From an uncultured Cytophagales bacterium (lineage in GTDB: Bacteria > Bacteroidota > Bacteroidia > Cytophagales > Thermonemataceae): 47,005 nucleotides of DNA. The stretch is from assembly GCA_937911505.1 (NCBI GenBank), contig CALEMF010000043.1, positions 1-47,005 on the forward strand. The letters run 5' to 3'. Below, piece by piece: positions 24,044 through 34,485 of this stretch. The translations under genes were made by a program, and so were the position numbers. The notes beneath the pieces were generated by a model, which worked only from the letters and a program-made list of their open reading frames with translations, did not search any database and was not told the DNA's origin. Position 1 is the stretch's first letter; each line of letters opens with the position of its first letter.

Positions 24044-24058
24044 TTGTATTATATGCAA
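24044..24058 (-). promoter_or_regulatory. Probable MarR operator, SDR promoter copy
   Basis: The 15-base imperfect palindrome TTGTATTATATGCAA (5 of 7 pairs match) lies 16 bases before the SDR start codon. It sits within a 23-base stretch repeated exactly before the MarR gene. Read on the minus strand it contains TATAAT, so a bound regulator would cover a promoter-like sequence. Confidence 0.65.
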
Positions 24059-24077
24059 CATTTTATTTAAAAATAAA

Positions 24078-24503
24078 TTAACTCAAATTTTCGATCACCT
24101 CTTTTAAAAGTTTCTTGAGGGTAGATTTTTCTTCTTCGCTAAGCGATTGGGTAGATTTTTCCAATACCTCTTTGGCACTTTCTTCTGCTTTTTTTTGTAT
24201 CTGCTTTCCTAGCTTTGTTAGGAAAATAAGCTTTAAGCGTCGGTCATTAGGATGATCGTGTCGTTGCAGTAATCCTTTTTTTTCTAAGGTATCAATCATT
24301 CTTCCTGCAGCAGCCCGATTTCTTCCTACTCCTTTGGCGAGTTCTCTTTGAGAGATGCCTTCTTGTTGCCATAGCCTGCTCATCATCTTAAATTGTTCGG
24401 CAGTAATGGGTACTTGTCGTGCTTTTAGTGCCTCTTCAAGATTTTTTTGAAACAGTATGTGCGCCATTCCCATGTACCTGCCTATTGTATCTTTAAAATT
24501 CAT
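24078..24503 (-). CDS. MarR-family transcriptional regulator
   Basis: From ATG 24503 (MNFKDTIGRYMGMAHILFQK) the protein has 141 residues; a start at 24524 would run through the operator copy and is less likely. It shows the winged helix with recognition segment ISQRELAKGVGRNRAAAGRMID and the wing LLQRHDHPNDRRLKLIFLT, typical of MarR proteins. There is no Cys in the core for redox sensing, so a bound ligand is the likelier signal. It lies directly upstream of the SDR-SnoaL-MDR genes, with the same operator sequence at both promoters, which suggests it represses itself and the cluster. Confidence 0.9.
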   Translation of the reverse strand: MNFKDTIGRYMGMAHILFQKNLEEALKARQVPITAEQFKMMSRLWQQEGISQRELAKGVGRNRAAAGRMIDTLEKKGLLQRHDHPNDRRLKLIFLTKLGKQIQKKAEESAKEVLEKSTQSLSEEEKSTLKKLLKEVIENLS

Positions 24504-24506
24504 ATA

Positions 24507-24521
24507 TTGTATTATATGCAA
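24507..24521 (-). promoter_or_regulatory. Probable MarR operator, autoregulatory copy
   Basis: The same 15 bases TTGTATTATATGCAA as at 24044-24058, here ending 3 bases before the MarR start codon. The exact identity extends over 23 bases at both sites (24041-24063 and 24504-24526). Confidence 0.65.
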
Positions 24522-24568
24522 CATTTATTATACATAACAACTAAAAGATAAAAAGGTTCAAAAATAAA

Positions 24569-25498
24569 TTATTTATCTTCTAGAATGAAGCTGGGAACCT
24601 TAGGAGATTCTTTGAGTAGTCCTTTTCCTTTCCCTGTACTCAACGCCCAGCGCTCTAGCCACGAAATTCCCCAATCACCGAATGCAGTAACAGGCGTTTG
24701 GTAGGCTTTATCTTTCAGTACTGCTGTTTGTGAGATAAAAGTGTAGCCGCTTTTCTTAAATAGTTGGAGTAGTGACGGCATGTAATCAGCATTTAATAAG
24801 TTGACGTGGATGAGTAAGGTTTGTGCTATCTCTCGCTCAAATATTTGTTGGGTAAGGCGCTCGTAATAAGTAAGCTTCTCTTGCGTATATTGAAGGTAAG
24901 CCTCACCAATGGTTTTCATTTTTTGGGTGTCTTTTTTTCGAGCTGCCTTGGCGTACGCTTTCGCGAAGAGATAGTCTTCGTTGTCAATAGTGACAGGTGA
25001 TTCTACATAGCCTTTCTCTACAAGGAAGGCTTGTAAAGAATCGGCTCTTTCTTTGGTTTGACCCATCTTGAGATAAGGATGCCTAAAGTACTTGAGCGCT
25101 TGGTTGTATTCCAGTGCCAACGGGCGCGTTATTTTTTCGCCTTTTAGAATATCTGCCTTGTATGCTTCAAAGGTAGATTGATGGTAATTGGTATGCGCAT
25201 AGGTGTGATTCCCTAGCGACTGTCCTCTTTCTAGCCAGTAAGCAAGTAAGCTCACTTTTGCTGCATCTAATTGCGCCTTATTGTATAGCTGCCTTTCATT
25301 GACATAGCCGATAGCGGGTACTTGGTATTTTTGTAGGGTATCGACTAGTTTTTGGGTAATGTATTTTGCAATGCCTTCTTTTTTACTTCCATAGGTGACA
25401 ACGGGTAAGTCATCGATAGTGATGCAGATTTGCTTATTTTGTGCATTACTAGAAAAGTAAATAAAGCATAATAACCATACTATAAAAGTCTTATACAT
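24569..25498 (-). CDS. Polysaccharide deacetylase-family protein
   Basis: This 309-residue protein has a signal peptide (VWLLCFIYFSSNAQ) and the NodB-homology motifs CITIDDLP (Asp pair) and GNHTYAH (metal-binding HxxxH). YFRHPYLKMGQT is the third motif, with an Arg-His-Pro instead of the usual Arg-x-Pro. HVNLLNADY near the C-terminus supplies the late His. The expected role is metal-dependent removal of N- or O-acetyl groups from a glycan outside the cytoplasm. The long helical insertion around residues 165-215 is unusual. Confidence 0.8.
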   Translation of the reverse strand: MYKTFIVWLLCFIYFSSNAQNKQICITIDDLPVVTYGSKKEGIAKYITQKLVDTLQKYQVPAIGYVNERQLYNKAQLDAAKVSLLAYWLERGQSLGNHTYAHTNYHQSTFEAYKADILKGEKITRPLALEYNQALKYFRHPYLKMGQTKERADSLQAFLVEKGYVESPVTIDNEDYLFAKAYAKAARKKDTQKMKTIGEAYLQYTQEKLTYYERLTQQIFEREIAQTLLIHVNLLNADYMPSLLQLFKKSGYTFISQTAVLKDKAYQTPVTAFGDWGISWLERWALSTGKGKGLLKESPKVPSFILEDK

Positions 25499-25591
25499 AT
25501 TTTGCTGAATCGGCGTTTGAAACTATACTGGTTGTTAAACGCCTTAAAGGAGTCAAAAAGTATATCAACGCAGGAATTACTTGTTCATAGG

Positions 25592-26494
25592 CTATCCCTC
25601 TCTTGGTATAGCTGCTTTCTCATATTGATTGTGAATAAGCAAAATCAACAACCCAAAAATGACTGCACAAATGATGAGTGCTGTATTCACTAAATCTACT
25701 ACCGAAAAAGAGAGTCGGATGAGTATAGTGGAGATCACAAAACCTGAGTTTCTGATGACTTTATGAAACTGATTGGTCAAGAATAAGGAAAATAATAACA
25801 ATATGACATCAGCAATGATGAGAATTGTAAAAAATTCGTCAAAAAATATGTTATTAATGTTCTTGAAAGAGCTGTTTTCTTCGTGGTAAGCAAACGTCTC
25901 TATGGCCCAATCACTTAGGGTGTAGACCGCTAAGACAAAGAGAATAGGTACGAGCACAATTGCCATCACTTTCTTGAAGTAGACAAAGCGCTGTATATTC
26001 ATTGGAAGTGCTGCATACTCTTTCTTCGGCTCATTACTACTTTTATTTTTTCGGTGAAAAAGGTAGATGAGATAAAAGAGTAGTATGGCTGCAACGATGT
26101 CGTAAGTGAACTGTAAATCATCTCTAATCTGAAACCAATCTGAGGAAAGTTCTATACTGGACAGGTCCTTAAAAAGCCTTCTAATAATGATGAGTGTGAT
26201 AATCTCGTACTGTTTGCTTATGTAAGTGGTAATAGACTTGGGAAGGTAATAGATCAATAAATAGACCTCAAAGATAAGAATAAAGGAAAAAGGGGTATAA
26301 ATGGCTGCAATTGGATTCTTAAGTAATTCGTAGTTAGCTCCTACGTTGATGAGGTTGTATTTATATAAATAGATCAAAAGTAGATGTACAAAGAAGCTTA
26401 TAATAGAAACGGAAAGCATGATCTTTTCAGTACGTTCTTTGGCTTTTTCAGAAAGTAGTTTTTCAAAAATTTTATCAATGGTAGGCTTCAGCAT
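25592..26494 (-). CDS. Multi-pass membrane protein of unknown function
   Basis: This 300-residue protein has about seven hydrophobic helices, for example IISFFVHLLLIYLYKYNLI, IAAIYTPFSFILIFEVYLLI, VLVPILFVLAVYTLSDW and TALIICAVIFGLLILLIH. Soluble stretches are short and no catalytic motif is visible. I do not recognise the family. It is isolated: the deacetylase ends on the left and the phosphoesterase begins on the right, both more than 90 bases away. Confidence 0.7.
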   Translation of the reverse strand: MLKPTIDKIFEKLLSEKAKERTEKIMLSVSIISFFVHLLLIYLYKYNLINVGANYELLKNPIAAIYTPFSFILIFEVYLLIYYLPKSITTYISKQYEIITLIIIRRLFKDLSSIELSSDWFQIRDDLQFTYDIVAAILLFYLIYLFHRKNKSSNEPKKEYAALPMNIQRFVYFKKVMAIVLVPILFVLAVYTLSDWAIETFAYHEENSSFKNINNIFFDEFFTILIIADVILLLFSLFLTNQFHKVIRNSGFVISTILIRLSFSVVDLVNTALIICAVIFGLLILLIHNQYEKAAIPREG

Positions 26495-26605
26495 CGTCGT
26501 AAAGTTATCTCTTAGAGATCGTCCAATATTTCTTAGAGTAACTGACAGTGTAGTAATTAGTTTTTGATTCAGTAATGCCAGGGCTATACCGTGCCTGTTT
26601 CAATA

Positions 26606-27319
26606 CTAAGTACAGTAAACGACTTCGGTATGTAGGTTTATGTCGTCCAGCGTGATAAGCCGATACCCGAAGGTAGTATTTGTTACTTGTAGTGTAGTGG
26701 TATGCTGCTCGAATTGGTGTGCTACTGCAGGCGTGACGTACTGTATCACATTTTCCTCTTGTTGTACTGCTTCACAGTGATAATGCCCAGAAAACAAGTG
26801 AATATCTTGCTTGCTCTCCTTCAAAATTGAAAGTACTTCTTTCCTGTTTTTTAGAGAGTGCTTACGATCTACGTAGGTATCTACCGATAGCACTGGATAA
26901 TGCATAAATATCAATACAGGTTTTTCTGTTACGAGCGCCTCTTTAAGCCAGCCAAGCTGCTCAGTAGGTAAGTACCCTGTGCTGGTATCTAGCAAAATGA
27001 CTTTAAAAGCTACGCGGTCTTGAGCGGCGTAGAAGGTTTTCTCTGTATAATCGTAATGCATCAGATGCGCAATCTCTTTCTTATTCGCTACATCGTGGTT
27101 GCCTAAAGAAATAGTAACAGGGTAAGCCACCAAGTCCTCAAAAAGGGCGGGAAGCGCTTCTAATGTACCTAAATCGCCTCCAAGTACTACTTCATCAATG
27201 GCTTTACTAGAGAGTTCTCGTAGTACCTGGCGCCAATTTTTCTGTGGATCTACGCCGTATTTTTTTGGGAAAGCCTCGTCTAGATGTAAATCCGTGATAT
27301 GGGCGATGCTGTACTTCAT
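26606..27319 (-). CDS. Calcineurin-like metallophosphoesterase
   Basis: This 237-residue protein carries all metal-site motifs in order: ITDLHLD, GGDLGTLEAL, LGNHDV, FMHYPVLS and SGHYHCE. Such enzymes hydrolyse phosphodiesters or monoesters with a di-metal centre. The compact size without extra domain is close to the cAMP phosphodiesterase (CpdA) group, but the substrate is unknown. It follows the GNAT gene by 11 bases on the same strand. Confidence 0.9.
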   Translation of the reverse strand: MKYSIAHITDLHLDEAFPKKYGVDPQKNWRQVLRELSSKAIDEVVLGGDLGTLEALPALFEDLVAYPVTISLGNHDVANKKEIAHLMHYDYTEKTFYAAQDRVAFKVILLDTSTGYLPTEQLGWLKEALVTEKPVLIFMHYPVLSVDTYVDRKHSLKNRKEVLSILKESKQDIHLFSGHYHCEAVQQEENVIQYVTPAVAHQFEQHTTTLQVTNTTFGYRLITLDDINLHTEVVYCT

Positions 27320-27330
27320 AGGTATTGTGC

Positions 27331-27882
27331 TTAAAGCTGCTTGGCAAAGTCTTGTTGGGTAAGTCCGTAGACTACTAGGTTATAATAACGCCCTTCTTTA
27401 AAGACGTGTTCTTTCAGCACGCCCTCTTTCTGTAAGCCACTTTTTTGAAGTACCTTTCCTGAGGCAGGATTTTCCTCGAAATGAGAAGAAGTAATCTTAT
27501 TCAAATGAAGCTGCTCAAAGCCAAACTGTATCAATGCTTTTGTAGCCTCTGTTATATAGCCTTGGTTCCAAAAAGGTACTGCTAACCAGTAACCTATCTC
27601 AGCACGATTAAAACGCTTTTCTAAGGTGAGTCCTATACCGCCCATAAAATCTTGTTGTGCTTTCTTTCTAATAGCAAAGATAAAGTGTGTTCCTTCCTTG
27701 AAGCCTTCTTGCGCCATATTGAGCCAATAGACTGCGTCTTTTTCCGCGTAAGGAGTGGGAATATTAAGCGTATACTGGGTAATGCGTACATCGGCCGCGT
27801 AGGTTACGATAGCAGGAATATCTTTGACTTGTAGGGCGTTCAAGCACAATCTTTCAGTTGTAAGCTGAGGGAAAATTTCCAT
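27331..27882 (-). CDS. RimJ/RimL-type GNAT acetyltransferase
   Basis: This 183-residue protein opens with TERLCLNALQVKDIPAIV. It has the acceptor-helix and cofactor region FMGGIGLTLEKRFNRAEIGYWL followed by NQGYITEATKALIQFGFEQL, and it ends NPASGKVLQKSGLQKEGVL, all standard for the ribosomal-protein N-acetyltransferase-like GNATs. It transfers acetyl from acetyl-CoA to an amine; the target is unknown. It sits 8 bases after the next GNAT gene, in the same operon. Confidence 0.9.
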   Translation of the reverse strand: MEIFPQLTTERLCLNALQVKDIPAIVTYAADVRITQYTLNIPTPYAEKDAVYWLNMAQEGFKEGTHFIFAIRKKAQQDFMGGIGLTLEKRFNRAEIGYWLAVPFWNQGYITEATKALIQFGFEQLHLNKITSSHFEENPASGKVLQKSGLQKEGVLKEHVFKEGRYYNLVVYGLTQQDFAKQL

Positions 27883-27890
27883 CTGTCTAG

Positions 27891-28340
27891 TTAATCAGGA
27901 GTTGTCCAATCGTAAAAGTTATGGTCTGCGTTGCGTGTAAAACCTACCGTAGGATAGAGTTGATTGCCTATGTCATTGGTCTGCTCTGTTTCAAGAGTGA
28001 GGCCCGCCGCTTGGGTTTCTACTGCTAGTTGTTTAGCACGATTGATCAATTGCTTGCTGATTCCTTTTCCTCTCGAGGCTGGCTGTACAAATAAATCATT
28101 GAGTAACCAAAGGCGCTTCATTCTTACAGAAGAGAAGAGTGGATAAAGCTGTGTAAACCCCACCAACTGGTTGTCTATTTCTGCTACAAAGATGACAGAT
28201 TCTGCTTTGGTTATTCTTTCTTGTAAGAAAGTTTCGGCAGTATTTAAATCACTTTTTTGTCGGTAAAATACACGATAATCGTCAAATAGGCGAACTAATT
28301 GAGGCATATCCTGTAAGGTAGCTTGTCGAATGCGTGTCAT
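27891..28340 (-). CDS. GNAT acetyltransferase
   Basis: From ATG 28340 (MTRIRQATLQDMPQLVRLFD) the protein has 149 residues; the longer frame to 28460 adds a hydrophobic, family-unlike extension that overlaps the terminator. The acetyl-CoA loop PASRGKGISKQLINRAKQLA and the end YPTVGFTRNADHNFYDW match small GNATs acting on amino-group metabolites. It probably starts a three-gene operon with the second GNAT and the phosphoesterase. Confidence 0.85.
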   Translation of the reverse strand: MTRIRQATLQDMPQLVRLFDDYRVFYRQKSDLNTAETFLQERITKAESVIFVAEIDNQLVGFTQLYPLFSSVRMKRLWLLNDLFVQPASRGKGISKQLINRAKQLAVETQAAGLTLETEQTNDIGNQLYPTVGFTRNADHNFYDWTTPD

Positions 28341-28413
28341 AGCAATAATCATTAACAATAATTCTACGCAAGATACCACATTGGTATAAAGAAGGAAGTG
28401 AAAGTCTATAAAA

Positions 28414-28446
28414 AAAGCCGCTGTATTCAAGAAAATACAACGGCTT
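28414..28446 (-). terminator. Intrinsic terminator after the lipoprotein pseudogene
   Basis: The stem AAGCCG, one mismatch, TGTATT pairs with AATACA and CGGCTT. On the minus strand it is followed by TTTTTTAT. It ends transcription 20 bases beyond the stop at 28469. Confidence 0.85.
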
Positions 28447-28468
28447 GGAAAGTTTTTCAATAGTAAAT

Positions 28469-29590
28469 TTACGGTAATGATAGAGACACCTCATTTTCCT
28501 CTTCGTCTACTGCTTTCTCGGTAAAGAAATCTTCTATTGATTTAGTAAAAACCCCTGAGAGTGTGGTAACGTATACTTTACCATTGAAGGCAGCTACAGA
28601 GGTAATCTGATTTCCTTCTAGCCCTTCGTTGGTAAGTTCTACAATGCTAAGTGTGTTGTCTTCTATAGTAAATAGAAAAATTTGATCGGTTCTATGCCCT
28701 ATGGTTCTCCCTTCAATTTCTACCATGTTAATTGATTGAAAGACAGGATCAATATCAGCTATTTTCGTCCAAGATAGGCCATCACTCGAAGTATACATCT
28801 CCTGCCAACCAAAGCCAAAGATTTGTCCATCTACTTTGAAAATACGATAGAGGCGTTCATCAAGCACTTTAGAAATCTCTCATGATTCTTTTACCTACTA
28901 GGTTCCAATACTACCAGTAGATAAATAGAAGTAATAATCAAAGAGTTACATAGAGATTAAAATATTACTTAACTCATAAGGTAATTCGATAATTTGCGTC
29001 TTAACTGTGTCAATAGCAACATCACGCGCACCAAGTCTTTCAACAGTAAGATCCACTTTTAGGAGATTAGAGTTTATAAGTAGATTGTCTTCCTTTATAT
29101 AGTAGGGTATTAGACATTCATTCTTGGAGTTGATTAATATGGCTTCACTCGTTAAATAATGAGGAAAATTGAAACTTCCATAATTGGGGATAAATTCCTC
29201 TAAGTCTAAAGAGAAGGTAAAGTTTGATATAGGATCTTCTGTAGGAATAAAACGAACCCTACCGCCATCACCTGTAGTAAAAATATTAGAAGAGATAGGC
29301 ATACGTGCATCTAGTGGATGAAATAAACCAGGGATGAAGGATGAAATACCTTCTTCACCCTCTTCCATTGATATTTTAGAGAAGTACCGACTTCCCATAA
29401 AGTAAAGCGCATTCCTCTCTGTGTCTAAGTAAGTATTGTACTGCGCTTTACGATCAAATAAAAACCGCTCGTCCAGTTGCCACTGATCGGTGGCAACCAC
29501 TTCTGGCATAACTTCCTCGTCTTCTTGCTTACAAGCCAGTAAAACAAGGACTAAACAAACATAAGTAAAAAGGTGAAACAAGTTTTTCAT
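28469..29590 (-). pseudogene. Lipoprotein paralogue disrupted by clustered in-frame stops
   Basis: Two open pieces, 29590-28946 (214 codons, lipoprotein signal MKNLFHLFTYVCLVLVLLAC) and 28867-28469 (132 codons), align to the N- and C-terminal parts of the intact neighbour at 29658. The stretch between them also aligns, in the same frame and with no gap over 38 codons, but holds four stops: TAA, then TAG TAG, then TGA. Anchors such as GGAACC and GAATCA are shared with the neighbour in that stretch. So this is nonsense decay, not a frameshift. The C-terminal piece keeps strong similarity (GLEGNQITSVAAFNGKVYVT), suggesting recent loss, or independent use of the N-terminal piece as a 214-residue lipoprotein. 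Confidence 0.8.
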
Positions 29591-29657
29591 AGGAATTGAG
29601 ATTGAATGATAAGTAGAGACTGCCTGTAAATAGCGCCTCTTTTACAAGTTTCTGGTT

Positions 29658-30749
29658 CTATTCTTCTTCCGTCACTTTCTCAGTAAAGAAGTCCTCTATA
29701 GGTTTGACAAACACGCCTGAAAGCGAAGTAACGTATACTTTTCCATTGAGTGTAGCCACAGAGGTGATTTGATTTCCCTCAAGCCCTTCATTTACTAACT
29801 CTTTAAAAGATAGTACATCATCCATTAAAGTAAATAGAAAAATTTGATCTCCTGCAAGACCCACGGTGCTGCCTTCCACCATCACAAAAGTAAAGCTTCG
29901 AAAAAGACTTTCAACTGATAGCCTGGGTGTCCAAGTAATACCATCTATAGAAGTGAACAGTTTATCGTTGTTGATACCAATAACTTGCTCATCGATCCGA
30001 AGAATACGATAAAGACGTTCATTAGTAACTTGAGTCAAATTACCTGATTCTTCTAGCTTAAAGGTTCCTGCATCAGAAGTAACTACATAAAAAGTATCAT
30101 TCAAGGTATGTAAGGTGATTACGCCATTACTCAATTCAGGAAGCTCGATAATTTGTGTAGAGAGTGTGTCTACGTACATGAATCCTAATTCTTCTTGAAC
30201 GGAAAGGTTCAGCTTCAACAATCTAAAATCATTGCTTCCCTCTTCATCGTTGATAACGTAAGGAACGATACACTCATTCTTAGAATTAATGACGGCTGTC
30301 TCACCTGTACGATAATGCTGAAACTGAAAGCGATCAAAAAGTGGGTCTAACCTTTCCATATTGAATGAAAAGTCAGCGCCAAGTACAACTGGATTCTTTG
30401 TAGAAGCAAAACGAACGTTTTCGTCGAGTATAGACATGAAGACATCGGCAGAGATAGGCGTACGCACATTTGGTTGATTAGGTAACCAAGAACTAGCGTG
30501 TTCCACTTTTTCTTCATTACCATCTATAGAGAGTTGCGAAAAAAGATCCGTACCTATAAAGTAGAGTGCATTTTCCTCTACATTTAGATAAGTGTTATAT
30601 TGTGTCTTGCTATCAAACAAAAATCGCTCATCTAGCTGCCATTGGTCATTGGTAGCCGATTCTGGTGTAACTTCCTCGTCTTCTCGCTTACAAGCCAGTA
30701 AAACGAGGATGAAACAAACATAAGTAAAAAGGTGAAACAAGTTTTTCAT
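29658..30749 (-). CDS. Lipoprotein with propeller-like repeats
   Basis: This 363-residue protein has lipobox LLAC (Cys20) and an acidic linker, then repeating strands with short motifs such as ENALYFIGTDLFSQL, DTFYVVTSDAGTFKL and NGKVYVTSLSGVFV. These suggest a beta-propeller, possibly of the two-component-regulator propeller type. No catalytic motif is seen and the role is unknown. It lies 67 bases upstream of its decayed paralogue on the same strand: a tandem duplication. The 405 bases between it and the next gene (30750-31154) hold nothing I can support. Confidence 0.75.
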   Translation of the reverse strand: MKNLFHLFTYVCFILVLLACKREDEEVTPESATNDQWQLDERFLFDSKTQYNTYLNVEENALYFIGTDLFSQLSIDGNEEKVEHASSWLPNQPNVRTPISADVFMSILDENVRFASTKNPVVLGADFSFNMERLDPLFDRFQFQHYRTGETAVINSKNECIVPYVINDEEGSNDFRLLKLNLSVQEELGFMYVDTLSTQIIELPELSNGVITLHTLNDTFYVVTSDAGTFKLEESGNLTQVTNERLYRILRIDEQVIGINNDKLFTSIDGITWTPRLSVESLFRSFTFVMVEGSTVGLAGDQIFLFTLMDDVLSFKELVNEGLEGNQITSVATLNGKVYVTSLSGVFVKPIEDFFTEKVTEEE

Positions 30750-31154
30750 AGATGTTGAGATTAAAGTATTGAGATAAAGGGTTAATAAAATGATTGTCTT
30801 TAAAACTTATATTGAACATAGTACAAGCTACTTAACTAACAGCGTAAACTTTCAGTGGATTGAAGATTATACTACTGCTCTCACTCATATTTTGGCAAGA
30901 TATCAAACACTTAATTCATACCTGAATAAAAATACTTGAGAAACTAACAATAGGTAATAGGAGCCTTCCTATTAACTTTAGTGGAGTAGTTTGCTTGAAC
31001 ATAATAGTGTGTGTTTAAATAGTATTTCATTATGTAAAGCTAAAAAAAGTGTGCTTTAGCAGCTAGTCTGGAAGTTACAAAAGCTGCTCCGTAGGTTACA
31101 AAATTCTTAAATCATTGTAGTAAAGGGGTACTACGTCACAAAAACAGGATGCCA

Positions 31155-31925
31155 CTACTTTACTAAAGCTATTACCTCGTATATGAACGCTAATGTTGCT
31201 TCAGGTGCCTCTAGTGGACTTACGTGTCCTCCTTCTACTAAGGTAGTCTTTAGTGTCTCTGGTGCAGGTACATAATCTTCCTTTCCTTTTAAAGCCAACG
31301 CTGGCATTTTCAACACAGGTATTTTTTCACTAGTATCCTCAGCTTGTACGATCACGTAGTGGTCAGTTTGCCTAATAGCTTGATTGCTCAACAATCCCAT
31401 GCTTTCTTGAAGATAAGTAATTGCCGCTGGCTTGGTTTGAATGGTTTGCTTACTAAACATAGCTTTTGCTACCTGCTGTACGTAAAACTTTCTGAAAGGA
31501 AGTAAAAGATGTTGTAGCTTGAATTGTAGTTTTGTCTGCGAAGTAGTTGCCTTAAATGGCATATTACAAAATCCTACTGCCTGAAATTTTTCTGGATATT
31601 GATGTGCTGCTCTTAGAAGCGTCATGCTTCCCCAAGAGTGCCCTACAGCTATGGCGCTGTCTATGCGAAGTGCCTCCAGCAAATCTATCAGCATATGGCC
31701 ACAATCTTCTAAGTTCCACTGTGAAGGTACTTGCTCCTTACTCTTACCGTGTAGCGGCATGTCTATCGTGATGATTGTTCTATCATCAATCTGACTGGCC
31801 TGATAGTTCCAAAGGCGATGATCGAAATAGACCCCATGTAGAAAGATAAGAGGTAAAGTATAAGGAACTTTCTTTTCATAAAGTGCTATCTTTCCTAAGC
31901 GTGTATCGACTGTTTTAAATACCAT
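31155..31925 (-). CDS. Alpha/beta hydrolase
   Basis: From ATG 31925 (MVFKTVDTRLGKIALYEKKV) the protein has 256 residues; nine more codons are open upstream but are unlike the family. It shows the oxyanion strand LIFLHGVYFDHRLW, the nucleophile elbow VGHSWGS (Ser), and a late HV in EGGHVSPLEAPEA for the catalytic His. It is a cytoplasmic ester- or lactone-type hydrolase of unknown substrate. Upstream lies copy 2 of the dispersed repeat. Confidence 0.9.
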   Translation of the reverse strand: MVFKTVDTRLGKIALYEKKVPYTLPLIFLHGVYFDHRLWNYQASQIDDRTIITIDMPLHGKSKEQVPSQWNLEDCGHMLIDLLEALRIDSAIAVGHSWGSMTLLRAAHQYPEKFQAVGFCNMPFKATTSQTKLQFKLQHLLLPFRKFYVQQVAKAMFSKQTIQTKPAAITYLQESMGLLSNQAIRQTDHYVIVQAEDTSEKIPVLKMPALALKGKEDYVPAPETLKTTLVEGGHVSPLEAPEATLAFIYEVIALVK

Positions 31926-31982
31926 AGCTATACAATAGACTGAATGCAACAATTACTTCTGAAACCACTTAATTAGTTCGTT

Positions 31983-32074
31983 TTTTAGAACCGAAACGAA
32001 GTGTAGCTCAGCGAAGCTAACCGAAACGAAGTGTAGTTCAACGTAGTTAAAATAAAAAAAGATTAAACGACTTC
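31983..32074. repeat. Dispersed repeat, copy 2 (inverted relative to copy 1)
   Basis: Reverse complement of the layout at 16769-16861: leader, T/A stretch, two ~30-base units and the TTCTAAAA end. The order of the two unit variants (CTACGTTG and CTTCGCTG) is swapped between the copies. It lies between the hydrolase start and the gyrB terminator. Confidence 0.85.
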
Positions 32075-32149
32075 ACGATATACTACCTTTATTGACCCAC
32101 TACACCCACTAAAATATGTTATAAATGATCTACTTGGGTAGTTAAAGAC

Positions 32150-32180
32150 AAAGAGTACTAACACAAGGTCAGTACTCTTT
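32150..32180 (-). terminator. Intrinsic terminator of gyrB
   Basis: A perfect 10-bp stem AAAGAGTACT / AGTACTCTTT with an 11-base loop, 25 bases after the gyrB stop. On the minus strand it is followed by GTCTTTAAC. Confidence 0.8.
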
Positions 32181-32204
32181 ATGCAAAAAGGTAGTACATA
32201 ATTT

Positions 32205-34485
<2,281 letters not shown>

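Noticed and set aside
30750..31154. Possible gene in the 405-base gap upstream of the alpha/beta hydrolase end
   Set aside because: No open frame of convincing length, hairpin or known RNA pattern was found.
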